DNA from: Tubulanus polymorphus
Lineage: Eukaryota; Nemertea; Palaeonemertea; Tubulaniformes; Tubulanidae
Direction: 5' to 3'
Length of the DNA stretch: 64,000 bases
Assembly (NCBI RefSeq): GCF_964204645.1
Contig: NC_134035.1
Span: forward strand, 1,068,001 to 1,132,000
Shown here: positions 40,039-51,261 of the stretch, piece by piece
Position numbering within the stretch: position 1 is the first letter of the stretch
How the letters are laid out: every line of letters starts with the position of its first letter
Program-made: the position numbers and the translations under genes
Notes under the pieces: generated by a model
Database searches by the model: none
The model's input: only the letters and a program-made list of their open reading frames with translations
What the model was told of the DNA's origin: nothing

Positions 40039-40592
40039 GATGGTTCAGCAGATCTACCAACATCGCTGGTGACGATACCGTTTATATGCCAGAGATTGCA
40101 TCTACCTAGGATTATACACCGATTAAAGGTAAAATCTTTTACAAATCGGGGTATTGTTCAAACGTGAAAAGGATTTATCCCCAGGAAACGCAATTTCCTG
40201 TTCCATCGATTTTTCGATTATCTATTTGAAATTCACACCGGATATGACGTGTTTTCATATTGAAACAATGAATAATGTTATAAAAAATTTATCTGAGCTG
40301 CTCGTGGCTGATAAGGGCCGCATGCATATGATCAGCAAAACCCAGCTCTCGTTTAACAACCAACGAATGGTTTTGGCCGTTGATTATAGAGATATTGGAA
40401 GATAATTGATCATTCATTAACTATAAATGTAATTGATTTTTGGGAGCAAGGTTGGTAGACCTGGGCGTTTGCTCAAGGGTGAAATGTTGAGATTCAATCA
40501 TAAGCTATACACTAACGTGCACTGAGTGCTAACGTGTTTTTAAATAGCCATTAAAACCCAAGTTTCGAACCAATACAAGAAAAAAGAAATTA
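40039..40592. other. 5' flank of the astacin gene; no gene seen
   Basis: It should contain the astacin promoter. An open frame at 40154-40405 (+) has no recognisable domain and I do not call it. Confidence 0.4.
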
Positions 40593-40625
40593 GTATATGC
40601 AGCAATCTGTTAATGACCATGGATC
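40593..40625 (-). pseudogene. Short relic resembling rBAT exon 7
   Basis: On the minus strand ATGGTCATTAACAGATTGCT and the bases after it match exon 7 of the rBAT-like gene (about 32024-32050) at about 24 of 26 positions. Both differences are synonymous (MVINRLLHI kept). No splice sites or neighbouring exons are visible, so it is a scrap of an rBAT-like coding sequence. Confidence 0.5.
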
Positions 40626-40700
40626 CAGCAGATATTTTCACCAAGAACCTAATTAGTCATAAGTGTCTGAATTTTACTGTTCGCTGCATAAAATTGTTGT
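40610..40700 (+). mobile_element. Copia-type retrotransposon remnant (end of RNase H)
   Basis: The plus strand reads DPADIFTKNLISHKCLNF. It matches the conserved end of Ty1/Copia RNase H, whose family signature is ADIFTKPL followed by a basic/aromatic stretch. No reverse transcriptase, integrase or LTR is visible around it, so it is an isolated fragment. Confidence 0.5.
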
Positions 40701-40923
40701 ATCCCGGATTGCTCTTTGTCTCAGCTTTAACGGTTCCTGTAAATGTCAATATTACTCAAATCCGGGTTGTTTATCATTATTTGGCAGTTAGCGAAAATCA
40801 TTGTATCTCACAATCAATGATTCAGATTGAACTTGATCCACGATTTATTGAAAATCAAAATGATCTCATCTGAAACTGTACATTCCAACAAAATACGATC
40901 ATTTATAATGATAGAGAATAGCT

Positions 40924-41391
40924 TTAACGCTCTGTTAAAAAGTGCTTGTTAATCATATTCAATTTTATAATCACGAAAACTGGTGGTAAATTCTGTAACA
41001 ATTCCTCCTCGATATTTAAAGTTTCTTCAGTCTGTTCTTTCTCGGAGAAAGAGACCTCATCCGTATCAACATGTGTGACGTCACGGGTATAGTTAGTCCG
41101 CGTATCGAAATCTGGTAGGCAGTCTACATCGATATTGGATCCGTGGGCGTCATAATCAGTGTTTGTATCGACAGTTGGTAGACTGTCTACATGTAAATCA
41201 AACTCAAGAAATTCTATGTTTTGTACTGGTGGTAAACTGTCGTAGCCAAAATCATCGTGAATGATAGGACCACCAGCCTTATATCGTTTGGTCAGAAATG
41301 AATTTCTGTTTTGTTTAGTCAGTCGCTGCTGGCGCTCCTTCGTCCCGGGCGTGGGGCGTAGAGCAATCCGGATTTCGTGTTCGTGTTTGAA
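40924..41391 (-). CDS. Unassigned 155-codon open frame without start codon (possible exon)
   Basis: On the minus strand an open frame runs from the codon after an in-frame TAA (41394-41392) to TAA (40926-40924). It has no ATG until near its end. The translation begins FKHEHEIRIALRPTPGTKER and is acidic further on. It carries a repeated (V/Y)D(S/C)LP motif (YDSLPPV, VDSLPTV, VDCLPDF). The length, composition and internal motif repeats are unlike the chance frames nearby. It could be a last exon with a missed acceptor (a weak one is ACGAAG|GAG) or a decayed mobile-element protein. Function unknown. Confidence 0.3.
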   Translation of the reverse strand, partial: FKHEHEIRIALRPTPGTKERQQRLTKQNRNSFLTKRYKAGGPIIHDDFGYDSLPPVQNIEFLEFDLHVDSLPTVDTNTDYDAHGSNIDVDCLPDFDTRTNYTRDVTHVDTDEVSFSEKEQTEETLNIEEELLQNLPPVFVIIKLNMINKHFLTER

Positions 41392-41672
41392 TTACATTTG
41401 AATTATATTTATCGTCTAGATTTTAAGCGTGTTAAATAGTTGAATAAATGAGTATGATGTTTTTTTTTTCAAAGAAAGCATTGTATGAATTCCTAGAAAT
41501 CTAATGATGTGTACCCCAGTGGTACCGTAGCTGCGAAATTCAAGTTTGGTCAGAAACGGATGATTTCATTCAGAGTCGACATCGTCACGGCGTTGACCAT
41601 TGTGACATCGCGGTTGTTTGTCCGAATATGAATGGCCGTCGAATATGTTCGAATGTTTTCCTGTCACAATCG

Positions 41673-41930
41673 GGCGGACCGGATGGCGTAGTCGGTCGGC
41701 GACTTGCGTGTCACCGCTGTGGCCCAGGTTCGAGTCTCGGAGGAGGCGGGTCAGGATGTAGCAAATGATCTCCGGTAAGCGGGCGAGTCGAGAGTACTGT
41801 CCTCCCTGGAATGAGGTTGCTAATGCGTGAGTCCTACAGAATAACTGGTGTGGGGTAAATTATGTTTAATTCAGTCGTTTCTGGCTGAATTATTTATTTA
41901 TCCCACAATACCGGTCCAGGTTGCGGAGTA
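41673..41930 (+). mobile_element. tRNA-derived SINE
   Basis: A perfect pol III A box, TGGCGTAGTCGG (41684-41695), is followed 43 nt on by the B box GGTTCGAGTCT (41727-41737). The body continues with CCTGGAATGAGGTTGCTAAT and ends near a TTATTTATTTATC-like tail. It is the best-preserved SINE-like element in the window. The 3' boundary is approximate and I could not fix target-site duplications. Confidence 0.7.
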
Positions 41931-42591
41931 ATTCCCCCAGGGACCTTCGACTTTTTTACAATATTAGTTTGTTATTTTAAGTTGAGTGGTGAGGATTTGG
42001 AAAATTTGTTTATATTTATTCAATTCCTCGAACTGAAGAAATCCAAGCGACTATTCGGTGCAAGCAGCGCGCGCGGTGATCAATCACAGTTCTTTCTCAA
42101 CTGATGATAAAACTTCCATAATTTTTTAACTTCACCAGATTTCAGTTAAAGAAGATATGTACGCGGCGATGTCTGGTGAACTTGTGTATAAATTCGGATT
42201 GAAAACTACTCTATCTAATAGAGAATCACTCTCCGGAGACCTGCCATACGCTCTACTACACAATAGTGCCGCGTCACTGCACAAACCCTTAAGGCAACTT
42301 CAATATCCTAAAGTAAAACTCGAAAATAGTAAAATTGAGCCGGTATTATAGTTCAAAACCAGACGTAAATAGAAGGGAAATCTACACTTAAGTTTGTTGG
42401 ATAGTTTAGATAAAATTTCAGCATATAATTTTAGGCTAAAATCGTAGCAATCGATATTTCTATCTTTAACAATATGTGTCTCTATGAATAGTCGAATTAA
42501 ACTCGATGACCTGTAGGCCCCATTGAAAAAGTTTGGCACGAATTGAATGCTTCTTGCGGATTAGCGTCACGGACTCGGGTCTGTCACAGGA
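41931..42591. other. Single-copy spacer before the second duplication; no gene seen
   Basis: Holds a 64-codon plus-strand open frame (42157-42351) of no recognisable type, preceded by a possible acceptor (CAGATTTCAG at about 42136). Evidence is too thin to call an exon. The duplication with position 1 begins exactly at 42592, after CTGTCACAGGA. Confidence 0.4.
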
Positions 42592-43030
42592 ATGCGCGAT
42601 CGAGCCTTCTGATTGATCCATTCCGGTCGCATCGATGATGCACCGTCGCTGATTGGTTGACGTAGGTATTAGAAGCGCGGTTCGAGCCGCCCGATGCCAG
42701 TCCGAGAACTGATGTCCAGTGATGAAGAGCTCTGCAACAAGGCGTGAAGAACGTGTGGCTTCAAGCGAACAACCTGCTAATAAGCGGCTGATGATGTTAG
42801 GAATGACTGGAACGTGAAGGAATTTGTGACGCCTAGCGATTGAGAACGCAAGAGACTGGCGGCTGTTGGTGCTGATGATTGCGGAGGAGATGACGGCTAA
42901 TTTGCTGTTGTTGCTGATTTTCGATGTTCGATTTCACACACATTTATACATTATGATGAATATTCTGTCTTTTTAGGGTTAAACCGAAACCAGTTCGCTA
43001 CTACTGGTTTGTCGCAACGTCCTGAACTAG

Positions 43031-43031
<1 letters not shown>

Positions 43032-43066
<35 letters not shown>
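43032..43066 (+). repeat. (CTG)n microsatellite, about 12 repeats
   Basis: Half the length of the paralogous tract at 440-510. Confidence 0.97.
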
Positions 43067-43236
43067 ACATTGGGAACCGCATCAACTCGCATTTTGCTGT
43101 TTCGGTATCTGTACATTAAGATAAGGTAATTATATTAAACTATACCCATCCGTACATTTTGCATATTCAATGTTCTTCATTAGCTTGACGATTATCCGAT
43201 TTGTTTTTCAGCCGGCAATATTTGAGTTACAGCAAC

Positions 43237-43751
43237 ATCTTCAAACCTCGAGACGCAGACTCTACCCCGACTACAGTACCATCCTCAAACCTCGAGACGC
43301 AGACTCTACCCCGACTACAGAACCATCTTCAAACCTCGAGACGCAGACTCTACTCCGACTAGAGAACCATCTTCAAACCTCGAGACGCAGACTCTACTCC
43401 GACTAGAGAACCATCTTCAAACCTCGAGACGCAGACTCTACTCCGACTAGAGAACCATCTTCAAACCTCGAGACGCAGACTCTACTCCGACTACAGAACC
43501 ATCTTCAAACCTCGAGACGCAGACTCTACTCCGACTACAGCACCATCTTCAAACCTCGAGACGCAGACTCTACTCCGACTAGAGAACCATCTTCAAACCT
43601 CGAGACGCAGACTCTACTCCGACTACAGCACCATCTTCAAACCTCGAGACGCAGACTCTACTCCGACTACAGCACCATCTTCAAACCTCGAGACGCAGAC
43701 TCTACTCCGACTAGAGAACCATCTTCAAACCTCGAGACGCAGACTCTACTC
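43237..43751. repeat. 44-bp minisatellite, 12 units (paralogue)
   Basis: Twelve units every 44 bp from 43237, the same number as in copy I. Here many units carry CGACTAGAGAACC in place of CGACTACAGCACC, which puts a TAG stop in one phase and shortens the open frames. Confidence 0.95.
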
Positions 43752-44091
43752 GTCATTATTTCGTTTTGCCGCATGTTGTAAAAAGTAACGTAAATAAATA
43801 AAATATAAATAATATATATAATGCTCTCTTTAATAAACTTTGCCCCCTCTTCCCTCTCACAACTTCCCTTGCCCCGGAAAGGACTCTTCTTACAACTTCT
43901 CACGTTCAAAGAAAGGACAAAGTCAAAAAGGAAAGGACAAACGCAAAGTACAAATCAAAGGATTTATTCCAAATTCAAAGTAGGAATTTGTTACAGCTTG
44001 TTTGCAAAAGTAAAATTCAACATTTTATTGAAACGAACAAAATCAAAATTAAACATTTTATTCAATCAACAACCAATAAAAATTATTTACA

Positions 44092-44163
44092 ATACGGGAT
44101 TTGAACCACCAACCACTGGTCTAGCAGTCCAGCACCCTACCCACTACGCTATAGGGACGTACT
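44092..44163 (-). mobile_element. tRNA-derived SINE head (paralogue)
   Basis: A box at 44151-44140 and B box at 44107-44097 on the minus strand, identical to those at 1617-1628 and 1574-1584. Confidence 0.6.
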
Positions 44164-44226
44164 GACAGCCTGCAGGGGAACTCATATTTATCCATTGCTT
44201 AAGCAAATTTTATTAAAAAAATAATG

Positions 44227-44277
44227 CCATCTACCGGGCGAGACAGGAACTAGTTCCTATCACAACCCGGTAGATGG
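44227..44277. repeat. Nested palindrome / hairpin (paralogue)
   Basis: Identical 12-bp arms (44227-44238, 44266-44277) around GGAACTAGTTCC. Confidence 0.9.
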
Positions 44278-44790
44278 TGGAGAATGAGACCAGAAGAAGG
44301 AGATGAGAGGAGAGAATGAGAGATGAGTATGAGATGAGAATTAAAGAGTGAGATGAGTATGAGATTAGAGTATGAGAGATGTAAGATGACAATGAAAGCG
44401 TGAGATGAGAGATGAGTATGAGAGATGAGTATGAGAGATGAGTATGAGAGATGAGTATAAGATGACAATGAAAGAGTGAGATGAGAGATGAGTATGAGAT
44501 GAGAATGAGAGATGAGTATGAGAGATGAGGATGAAAGAGTGAGATGAGAGATGAGTATGAGAGATGAGTATGAGATGAGGATGAAAGAGTGAGATGAGAG
44601 ATGAGTATGAGATGAGAATGAGAGATGAGTATGAGATGAGGATGAAAGAGTGAGATGAGAGATGAGTATGAGATGAGTATGAGAGATGAGTATGAGATGA
44701 GGATGAAAGAGTGAGATGAGGATGAGTATGAGAGATGAGTATGGGAGATGAGTATGAGAGATGAGGATGAGAGATGATAGAGAGAGACAG
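44278..44790. repeat. Purine-rich minisatellite (paralogue)
   Basis: Same unit family as 1755-2200 but longer and with a different unit order. The antisense 186-codon frame is a repeat artefact. Confidence 0.93.
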
Positions 44791-44845
44791 AGGATAGGAT
44801 TGTATATCACCTGAACTTCTATGTTCCTCGTTGTTTTCTATCCGG

Positions 44846-47514
44846 CAGATTCTAGATGCCGTCAGTAGTTTTAGTTTTACAGTTTTTAGTTCAAACAGAT
44901 CTTTATCCCATCAGCAGCAAAGTCATCACATAGTTAGTCCTCGTGGACATAAAGTTCACTATAACTGAAGTCAAGTTCTCCCAATATTTGTTCGTTTGTT
45001 TGTTTATCCTCCCGGTGAGTTCTAACGCTGCCAACACATATTTTATCCAGTTCATCTGATGTAGTCCTGATCATCAAACGCAAACTTCAATAATTCCATC
45101 CTAATGATGACAAACACCCTAAAAGATATAAATGAAACTTAATAGATTTGAGGCAACCAATCAGTTATACACAGTTTGAGTTAAGTCTAGTTACCGGTGT
45201 ATCAGAGAAATGGCAATCTAAGGTAGGGGGCCAAGGGTCAAATATTTTTTGTCTCCAATTTCGATGAAATTCGGTATAGACATGTATTATGGGGTGCTGA
45301 TCACAAATCTGAAAGAATTTTTCGGATTCCGTGGCCCAGAAATCCAGAAATTCGAATTTTTGGGGGACCCCTAAATATTCAAAAGGCCTTGGACCCCAGA
45401 GTTTTCAAAATATTCGAAATCTGATTGCAGATTTAGAATCAGCACCCCTGAAAATATACAGAACTAAAATTTCAAGCAAATCGAAGAGATTCGATTTTTT
45501 GGCTAAAAATGGCAAAAATCTAAGGTGTAAGTCCAGGAGTTTTTTTTCGGCGAAAAATTTTTTTTCTCCGATTCCTTCGAAATTTGGTAGGAATATATAT
45601 TCTGAGGTGTAGATTCCGGATCCGCAATCAGATTTTGAATCGGAATTCATCTTCATGGGCAAATAAGGGTTTTAATGCCCAAAATATGCACCCGAAAAAT
45701 GGGGTACAAAGTCAAAATTTTTTTTTGGCCCAATTTTAATAAAATTTTGTGCAGACATGTTTTTTGGGGTGCTGATTACAAATATGAGGTTAGATTTTGG
45801 ATCTGAAGCTCGTAAAATGAAATATTCAGGATTTCGTGTTTCGACCCCCTTAATTTCGTCACAAATTTTGATGAAATTCGGTCCAAAAACGATTTTTATT
45901 CAATGATGTCAAATATTCAATTAATTTTTAAGGTAGAAATTGATTCTCTTACTAAAACCCTGGATTATAATTCCTGCAACACAATTACAGGCTGCTTCAA
46001 ATAGCCACATTGAAAATTCTTATGAAATGCAGTGTAAACAGTGTTTACAGATAAACTGCTTTCTCATAATTGTTTGGGAAACTTTTAAGAAATTCTACTC
46101 ACACTCACCAGCCCTTGTCTAGCAGTAATGGTAGTCACCGAGTTCCACAAATCCACATACAGAGATCCACACCTCCTGGAGTCCACCACTGACTGTTTTT
46201 TTATGAGTATCAATCCACTTATTGTCCAGTTAGTTGACTAAATAGTCCAGTTAGTTCACATATAGTCTGGTTAGTTCACTAGTAGTCCGGAAGAAGTTGA
46301 CTGAAGAAGTAAAACTGTGATAAATTTCAGTTGAAGTCCACCACGTCCAGTATTCGTGATGAAGTTTACACCACAGCCCGACAGAGGAAAACCTGAAATA
46401 TAAAATTGAAACCACATTAACAGGGAGACTGACTGAGAGGTTGAGGGAGGATGGGATGAGAGGTTGGGGAGGATGGGGTGATGAGGTTGGGGAGGATGGG
46501 GTGATGAGGTTGGGTAGGATGGGGTGAGAGGTTGGGGGAGGATGGGTAAGAGGTTGAGGGAGGATGAAGTGAGAGGTTGGGGTGAGGTTGAGGGAGGATG
46601 GGGTGAGAGGTTGGGGGTGGGATGAGAGGTTGGGGACAATGGGGTGATGAGGTTAAGGGAGGATGAGAGGTTGGGGTGAGGTTGAGGGAGGATGGGGTGA
46701 GAGGTTGGGGCGAGGTTGAGGGAGGATGGGGTGATGAGGTTGGGGGAGGATGGGGTGATGAGGTTGGGGGAGGATGGGTTGGGAGGTTGGGGGAGGATGG
46801 GTGAGAGGTTGAGGGAGGATGAAGTGAGAGGTTGGGGTGAGGTTGAGGCAGGATGGGGTGAGAGGTTGAGGGAGGATGGGTGAAAAGTGAAGCAAAACAG
46901 CACAATTACTCTGACATAGTAAAAGTTTTCAGCAGTTTTCAGTACAGCACAGGATTAACAGATTCTCGTTTTACACAAGAGCCCAGCCTGTGGCAGTGGG
47001 AGAAAGCTGGTGTAACTAACTGGTCGAGTCAGCTGGTCTTAACTTGCTGAACAAGATGTGGTGCTGGAGGAAGTTGAAGAACAGTTCATCAAGATTTGTG
47101 AAACTATCGCCTGCACCATGTGCAATGCAAGCGGCTAGGGTAGTGCGGCCCGTGTAGGCTAGAAAGTGGTTTTTGACACCGAGTGAGGTCCCTGTTAGTC
47201 TAGCATCTAGCCGTCGTTCCCCAAACAACCCGAAACCCGTAGTAACAACGACTGACTGATTCAAAATAAATTTAGTAGGTCCCTCACCTGCTCACTGACT
47301 GTGTCGTGACGTGTCGTGTCTGCGCCGAAGTCAACTGGAGTGAGGTCCCCCTGTGCGTCCCCGAGGACATGAAATATCACGAATTCTTGTCTTTTTACCC
47401 AATATCAAATTCGTACATTTAAAATCATCGTGGCTTTAAAGTCTTTATCAATTGAAGGAAATGTTCACTGTAAATAAAGAATTAGCGATTGAATTGAGCC
47501 CGCTCCACAGTAAA
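44846..47514. repeat. Tandem unit R1' (paralogue of 2250-4921)
   Basis: Contains the monomer core (about 45250-45910), the AGTCC array with one or two units fewer than in copy I (46222-46290), a G-rich array (46430-46880) and the tail. No gene is supported. Confidence 0.85.
46430..46880. repeat. G-rich minisatellite, long allele
   Basis: Close match to 3850-4300, with a small deletion near 46660 and an inserted unit near 46770. Confidence 0.93.
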
Positions 47515-48203
47515 AATAGCGCGATCAATTCAATCTCGACCGTCTAGTGCTGCCCCTATGTATAACGATAGCGTGGAAAGCGTGAACTAACATCATACTC
47601 GCTTGCCAGAGTCTTCGAACGTTAGTAGTGGACGAACTAATTACCGATTTGCGGGCCGGATTCAAGGGAAAATTCTCGAACTCTGAAAACTGCTCTGAAA
47701 CGTTTGAACCAAACAAATTTTCTATAAAAGAATAAGCCTTAAAAGAGTGAATTTGAATCGGGGTATTTCTAGTATGGTCTGGGAGAGAGCGACAGGTGTT
47801 TGTATGTTCCCTGATTATTTGCGCCCAATTAGAATACATCGAAGAAAAAATATGGACATTTTGTCAATTCAGATGATAAATTATCATTCAAAAATGTAAA
47901 TGAATAAGTTATTCTGTATATAAATATTATATTAATTGATAAGTAAGTGAATTTTAGCTAAAAAGAATTAAATATGTTACCTAAAAAATAAGGAAATATC
48001 ATGCAAAATTCAGAACGTATTCATAGTATCATATTTAATCAGAATTAGGCGCCACACTGGTCTGTATTGTACGTAATAAGGAAATTTAAATTCCGGCGAT
48101 AAATATGCACTACTATTTTAGTTCACAGAAATTCCGCTATCGTAATTCATAGGGGCAGCACTGAACGGTAGATATCTAACTCAGCCTCGCCATCTTACTG
48201 TGG
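47515..48203. mobile_element. Foldback/MITE-like element, copy 6
   Basis: CCACAGTAA to TTACTGTGG with the inner inverted arms. Near-identical to copy 1, consistent with the large duplication. Confidence 0.7.
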
Positions 48204-50562
48204 CATGCGAGTAATACAGATATTTTTCTTAGCCGAATTTCGTTCAATGTTTAATATGAGTCCATTGTATATGAATAATTCTACTATTGTTTTAGGTCTT
48301 TCGAAGGGGATCATCTTTTTAAAACGAATTTCAAACTATTTTTGATAGAACTCTTTTGTCTGCGGAATGTACTAGTATCCGGTAAAGCGGTAGGCTCACA
48401 TGCCAAAGGAAGAATTTCAAGCAAATTAAATATTATTCTCTAAAATAGTGCATTCAACTACTACTAATTCACTTTAACCAGAAAAAAATGCTCTGAAACT
48501 ATTAAAGAAACAATTTTCTATGAAAGAATAAAGCTTAAGAGTAATTTGAATCGGGGATATTCCTAGCATCGTCTGGGAGAGAACGACGGGTTCTAGATGC
48601 CAAGAGCATTTTTTTCAGTTGCCCCGTTTTTACTTCAAACACAGCCAATCGGTAGTGTCACATATTTAGTCCTCGTGGACATAAAGTTCACTATAAGTGA
48701 AGTTAAGTTCTCCCAATATGTGTTCGTTTGTTTGTTTATCCTCTCGGTGACTTCTAAAGCTGCCCACACATATTTATCCAGTTCATCTGATGTAGGTCCT
48801 GATCAACAAACAAAAACGTCAATATATAGTTCCTAATGATGACAAACTCCTAAAAAAATATACACGAAACTTTATAGATTTGAGGCCACCAGTCAAACAT
48901 ACAGAGTTAGAGTTAAGTCTAATTACCGGTGTATCAGAGAAATGGCAATCTGAGGTAGGCTACTCAACAAAATGAGTGTCAGGGGTCGAATATCTTTTGT
49001 CTCCGATTTCGATGAAATTCAGTATAGACATGTATTATGGGGTGCTGATCACAAATCTGAAAGAATTTTTCGGGTCCGAGGCCCAGAAAATGAGAAATTC
49101 GAATTTTTGGGGGACCCCCTAAATTTTCAAAAGGCCTTGGACCCCAGAGTTTTCGAGATATTCGAAATCTGATTGCAGATTTTGAATCAGCACCCCTGAA
49201 AATATAGAGGACTAAAATTTTAAACAAATCGAAGAGATTCGATTTTTTGGCTAAAAATGGCAAAAATCTAAGGTGTTAGTCCAGGAGTTTTTTTTCGGCG
49301 AAAAATTTTTTTTCTCTGATTCCTTCGAAAATTAGTAGGAATATGTATTCTGAGGTGTAGATTCCGGATCCGTAATCAGATTTTGAATCGGAATTCATCT
49401 TCATGAGCAAATAAGGGTTTTAATGCCCAAAATATGCACCCCAAAAATGGGGTACAAAGTCAAAATTTTTTTTTGGCCCAATTTTAATGAAATTTTGTGC
49501 AGACATGTTTCTTGGGGTGCTGATTACAAATATGAGGTTAGATTTTGGATCTGAAGCTCGTAAAATGAAATATTCAGGATTTCGTGTTTCGACCCCCTTA
49601 ATTTCGTCACAAATTTTGATGAAATTCGGTCCAAAAACGATTTTTATTCAATGATGTCAAATATTCAATTAATTTTTAAGGTAGAAATTGATGCTCTTAC
49701 TAAAAACCCTGAATTATAATTCCTGCAACACAATTACAGGCTGCTTCAAATAACCACATTGACAATTCTTATGAAATGTAGTAAACAGAGTGAGTATCAA
49801 TCCACTTATAGTCCGGTTAGTTGACTAAATAGTCCAGTTAGTTCACATATAGTCTGGTTAGTTCACTAGTAGTCCAGTTAGTTCACTAGTAGTCCAGTTA
49901 GTTCACTAGTAGTGCGGAAGAAGTTGGCTGAAGAAGTAAAACTGTGATAAATTTCAGTTGAAGTCCACCACATCCAGTATTCGTGATGAAGTTTACGCCA
50001 CAGCCCGACAGAGGAAAACCTGAAATACTAAAATTGAAATCGCATTAACAGGGAGACTGACTGAGAGGTCGGGGGAGGATGGGATGAGAGGTTGGGGACA
50101 ATGGGGTGATGAGGTTGGGTGAGATTGAGGTTAGAGGTCGAGGGAGGATGGGGTGAGAGGTCGAGGGAGGATGGGTGAAAAGGGAAGCAAAACAGTACAA
50201 TTACTCTGACATAGTAAAGGCTTAAACAAAAGTTTTCAGCAGTTTTCAGTCACACTGGATTAACAGATTCTCGTTTTAAACAAGAGCCTAGCCTGTGGCA
50301 GTGGGAGAAAGCTGGTGTAACTAAACTGGTCGAGTCAGGGCCTGGCCGGCCTCACTGTTGTGTCGTGACGTGTCCGCGTGCGAAGTCAACTGGAGTGAGG
50401 TCCCCCCCCTGTGCGTCCCTGAGGACATGAAATATCATGAATGCTTATCTTTTTACCCAATATCAAATTCGTACATTTAAAATCATCGTGACTTTAAAGT
50501 CTTCATCAATTGAGGGAATAGTTCACTGTAAATAAAGAATTAGCGATTGAATTGAGCCCGCT
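48204..50562. repeat. Body of short unit (paralogue of R2)
   Basis: With its element, 3,048 bp. Shares the TGATGCTCTTACTAAAAACC variant with R2, confirming the pairing. Contains AGTCC (49808-49915) and G-rich (50065-50178) arrays. No gene is supported. Confidence 0.85.
50065..50178. repeat. G-rich minisatellite, short allele
   Basis: About half the length of the R2 counterpart at 7446-7686. Confidence 0.9.
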
Positions 50563-51261
50563 CCACAGTGAAAATAGCGCGATCAATTCAATCTCGACCG
50601 TCTAGTGCTGCCCCTATGTATAACGATAGCGTGGAAAACGTGAACTAACATCATACTCGCTTGCCAGAGTCTTCGAACGGTAGTAGTGGACGAACTAATT
50701 ACCGATTTGCGGGCCGGATTCCGAGGAAAATTCTCAAACTCTGAAAACTGCTCTGAAACGTTTGAACCAAACAAATTTTCTATAAAAGAATAAGCCTTAA
50801 AAGAGTGAATTTGAATCGGGGTATTTCTAGTATGGTCTGGGAGAGAGCGACAGGTGTTTGTATGTTCCCTGATTATTTGCGCCCAATTAGAATACATCGA
50901 AGAAAAAATATGGACATTTTGTCAATTCAGATGATAAATTATCATTCAAAAATGTAAATGAATAAGTTATTCTGTATATAAATATTATATTAATTGATAA
51001 GTAAGTGAATTTTAGCTAAAAAGAATTAAATATGTTACCTAAAAAATAAGGAAATATCATGCAAAATTCAGAACGTATTCATAGTATCATATTTAATCAG
51101 AATTAGGCGCCACACTGGTCTGTATTGTACGTAATAAGGAAATTTAAATTCCGGCGGTAAATATGCACTACTATTTTAGTTCACAGAAATTCCGCTATCG
51201 TAATTCATAGGGGCAGCACTGAACGGTAGATATCTAACTCAGCCTAGCAATCTTACTGTGG
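50563..51261. mobile_element. Foldback/MITE-like element, copy 7
   Basis: CCACAGTGA start and CTTACTGTGG end. It starts a third short unit that is complete here but truncated in copy I at 9180. Confidence 0.7.

Noticed and set aside
42157-42351. 64-codon plus-strand frame after a possible acceptor
   Set aside because: No recognisable domain, no partner exon, and length within chance expectation.
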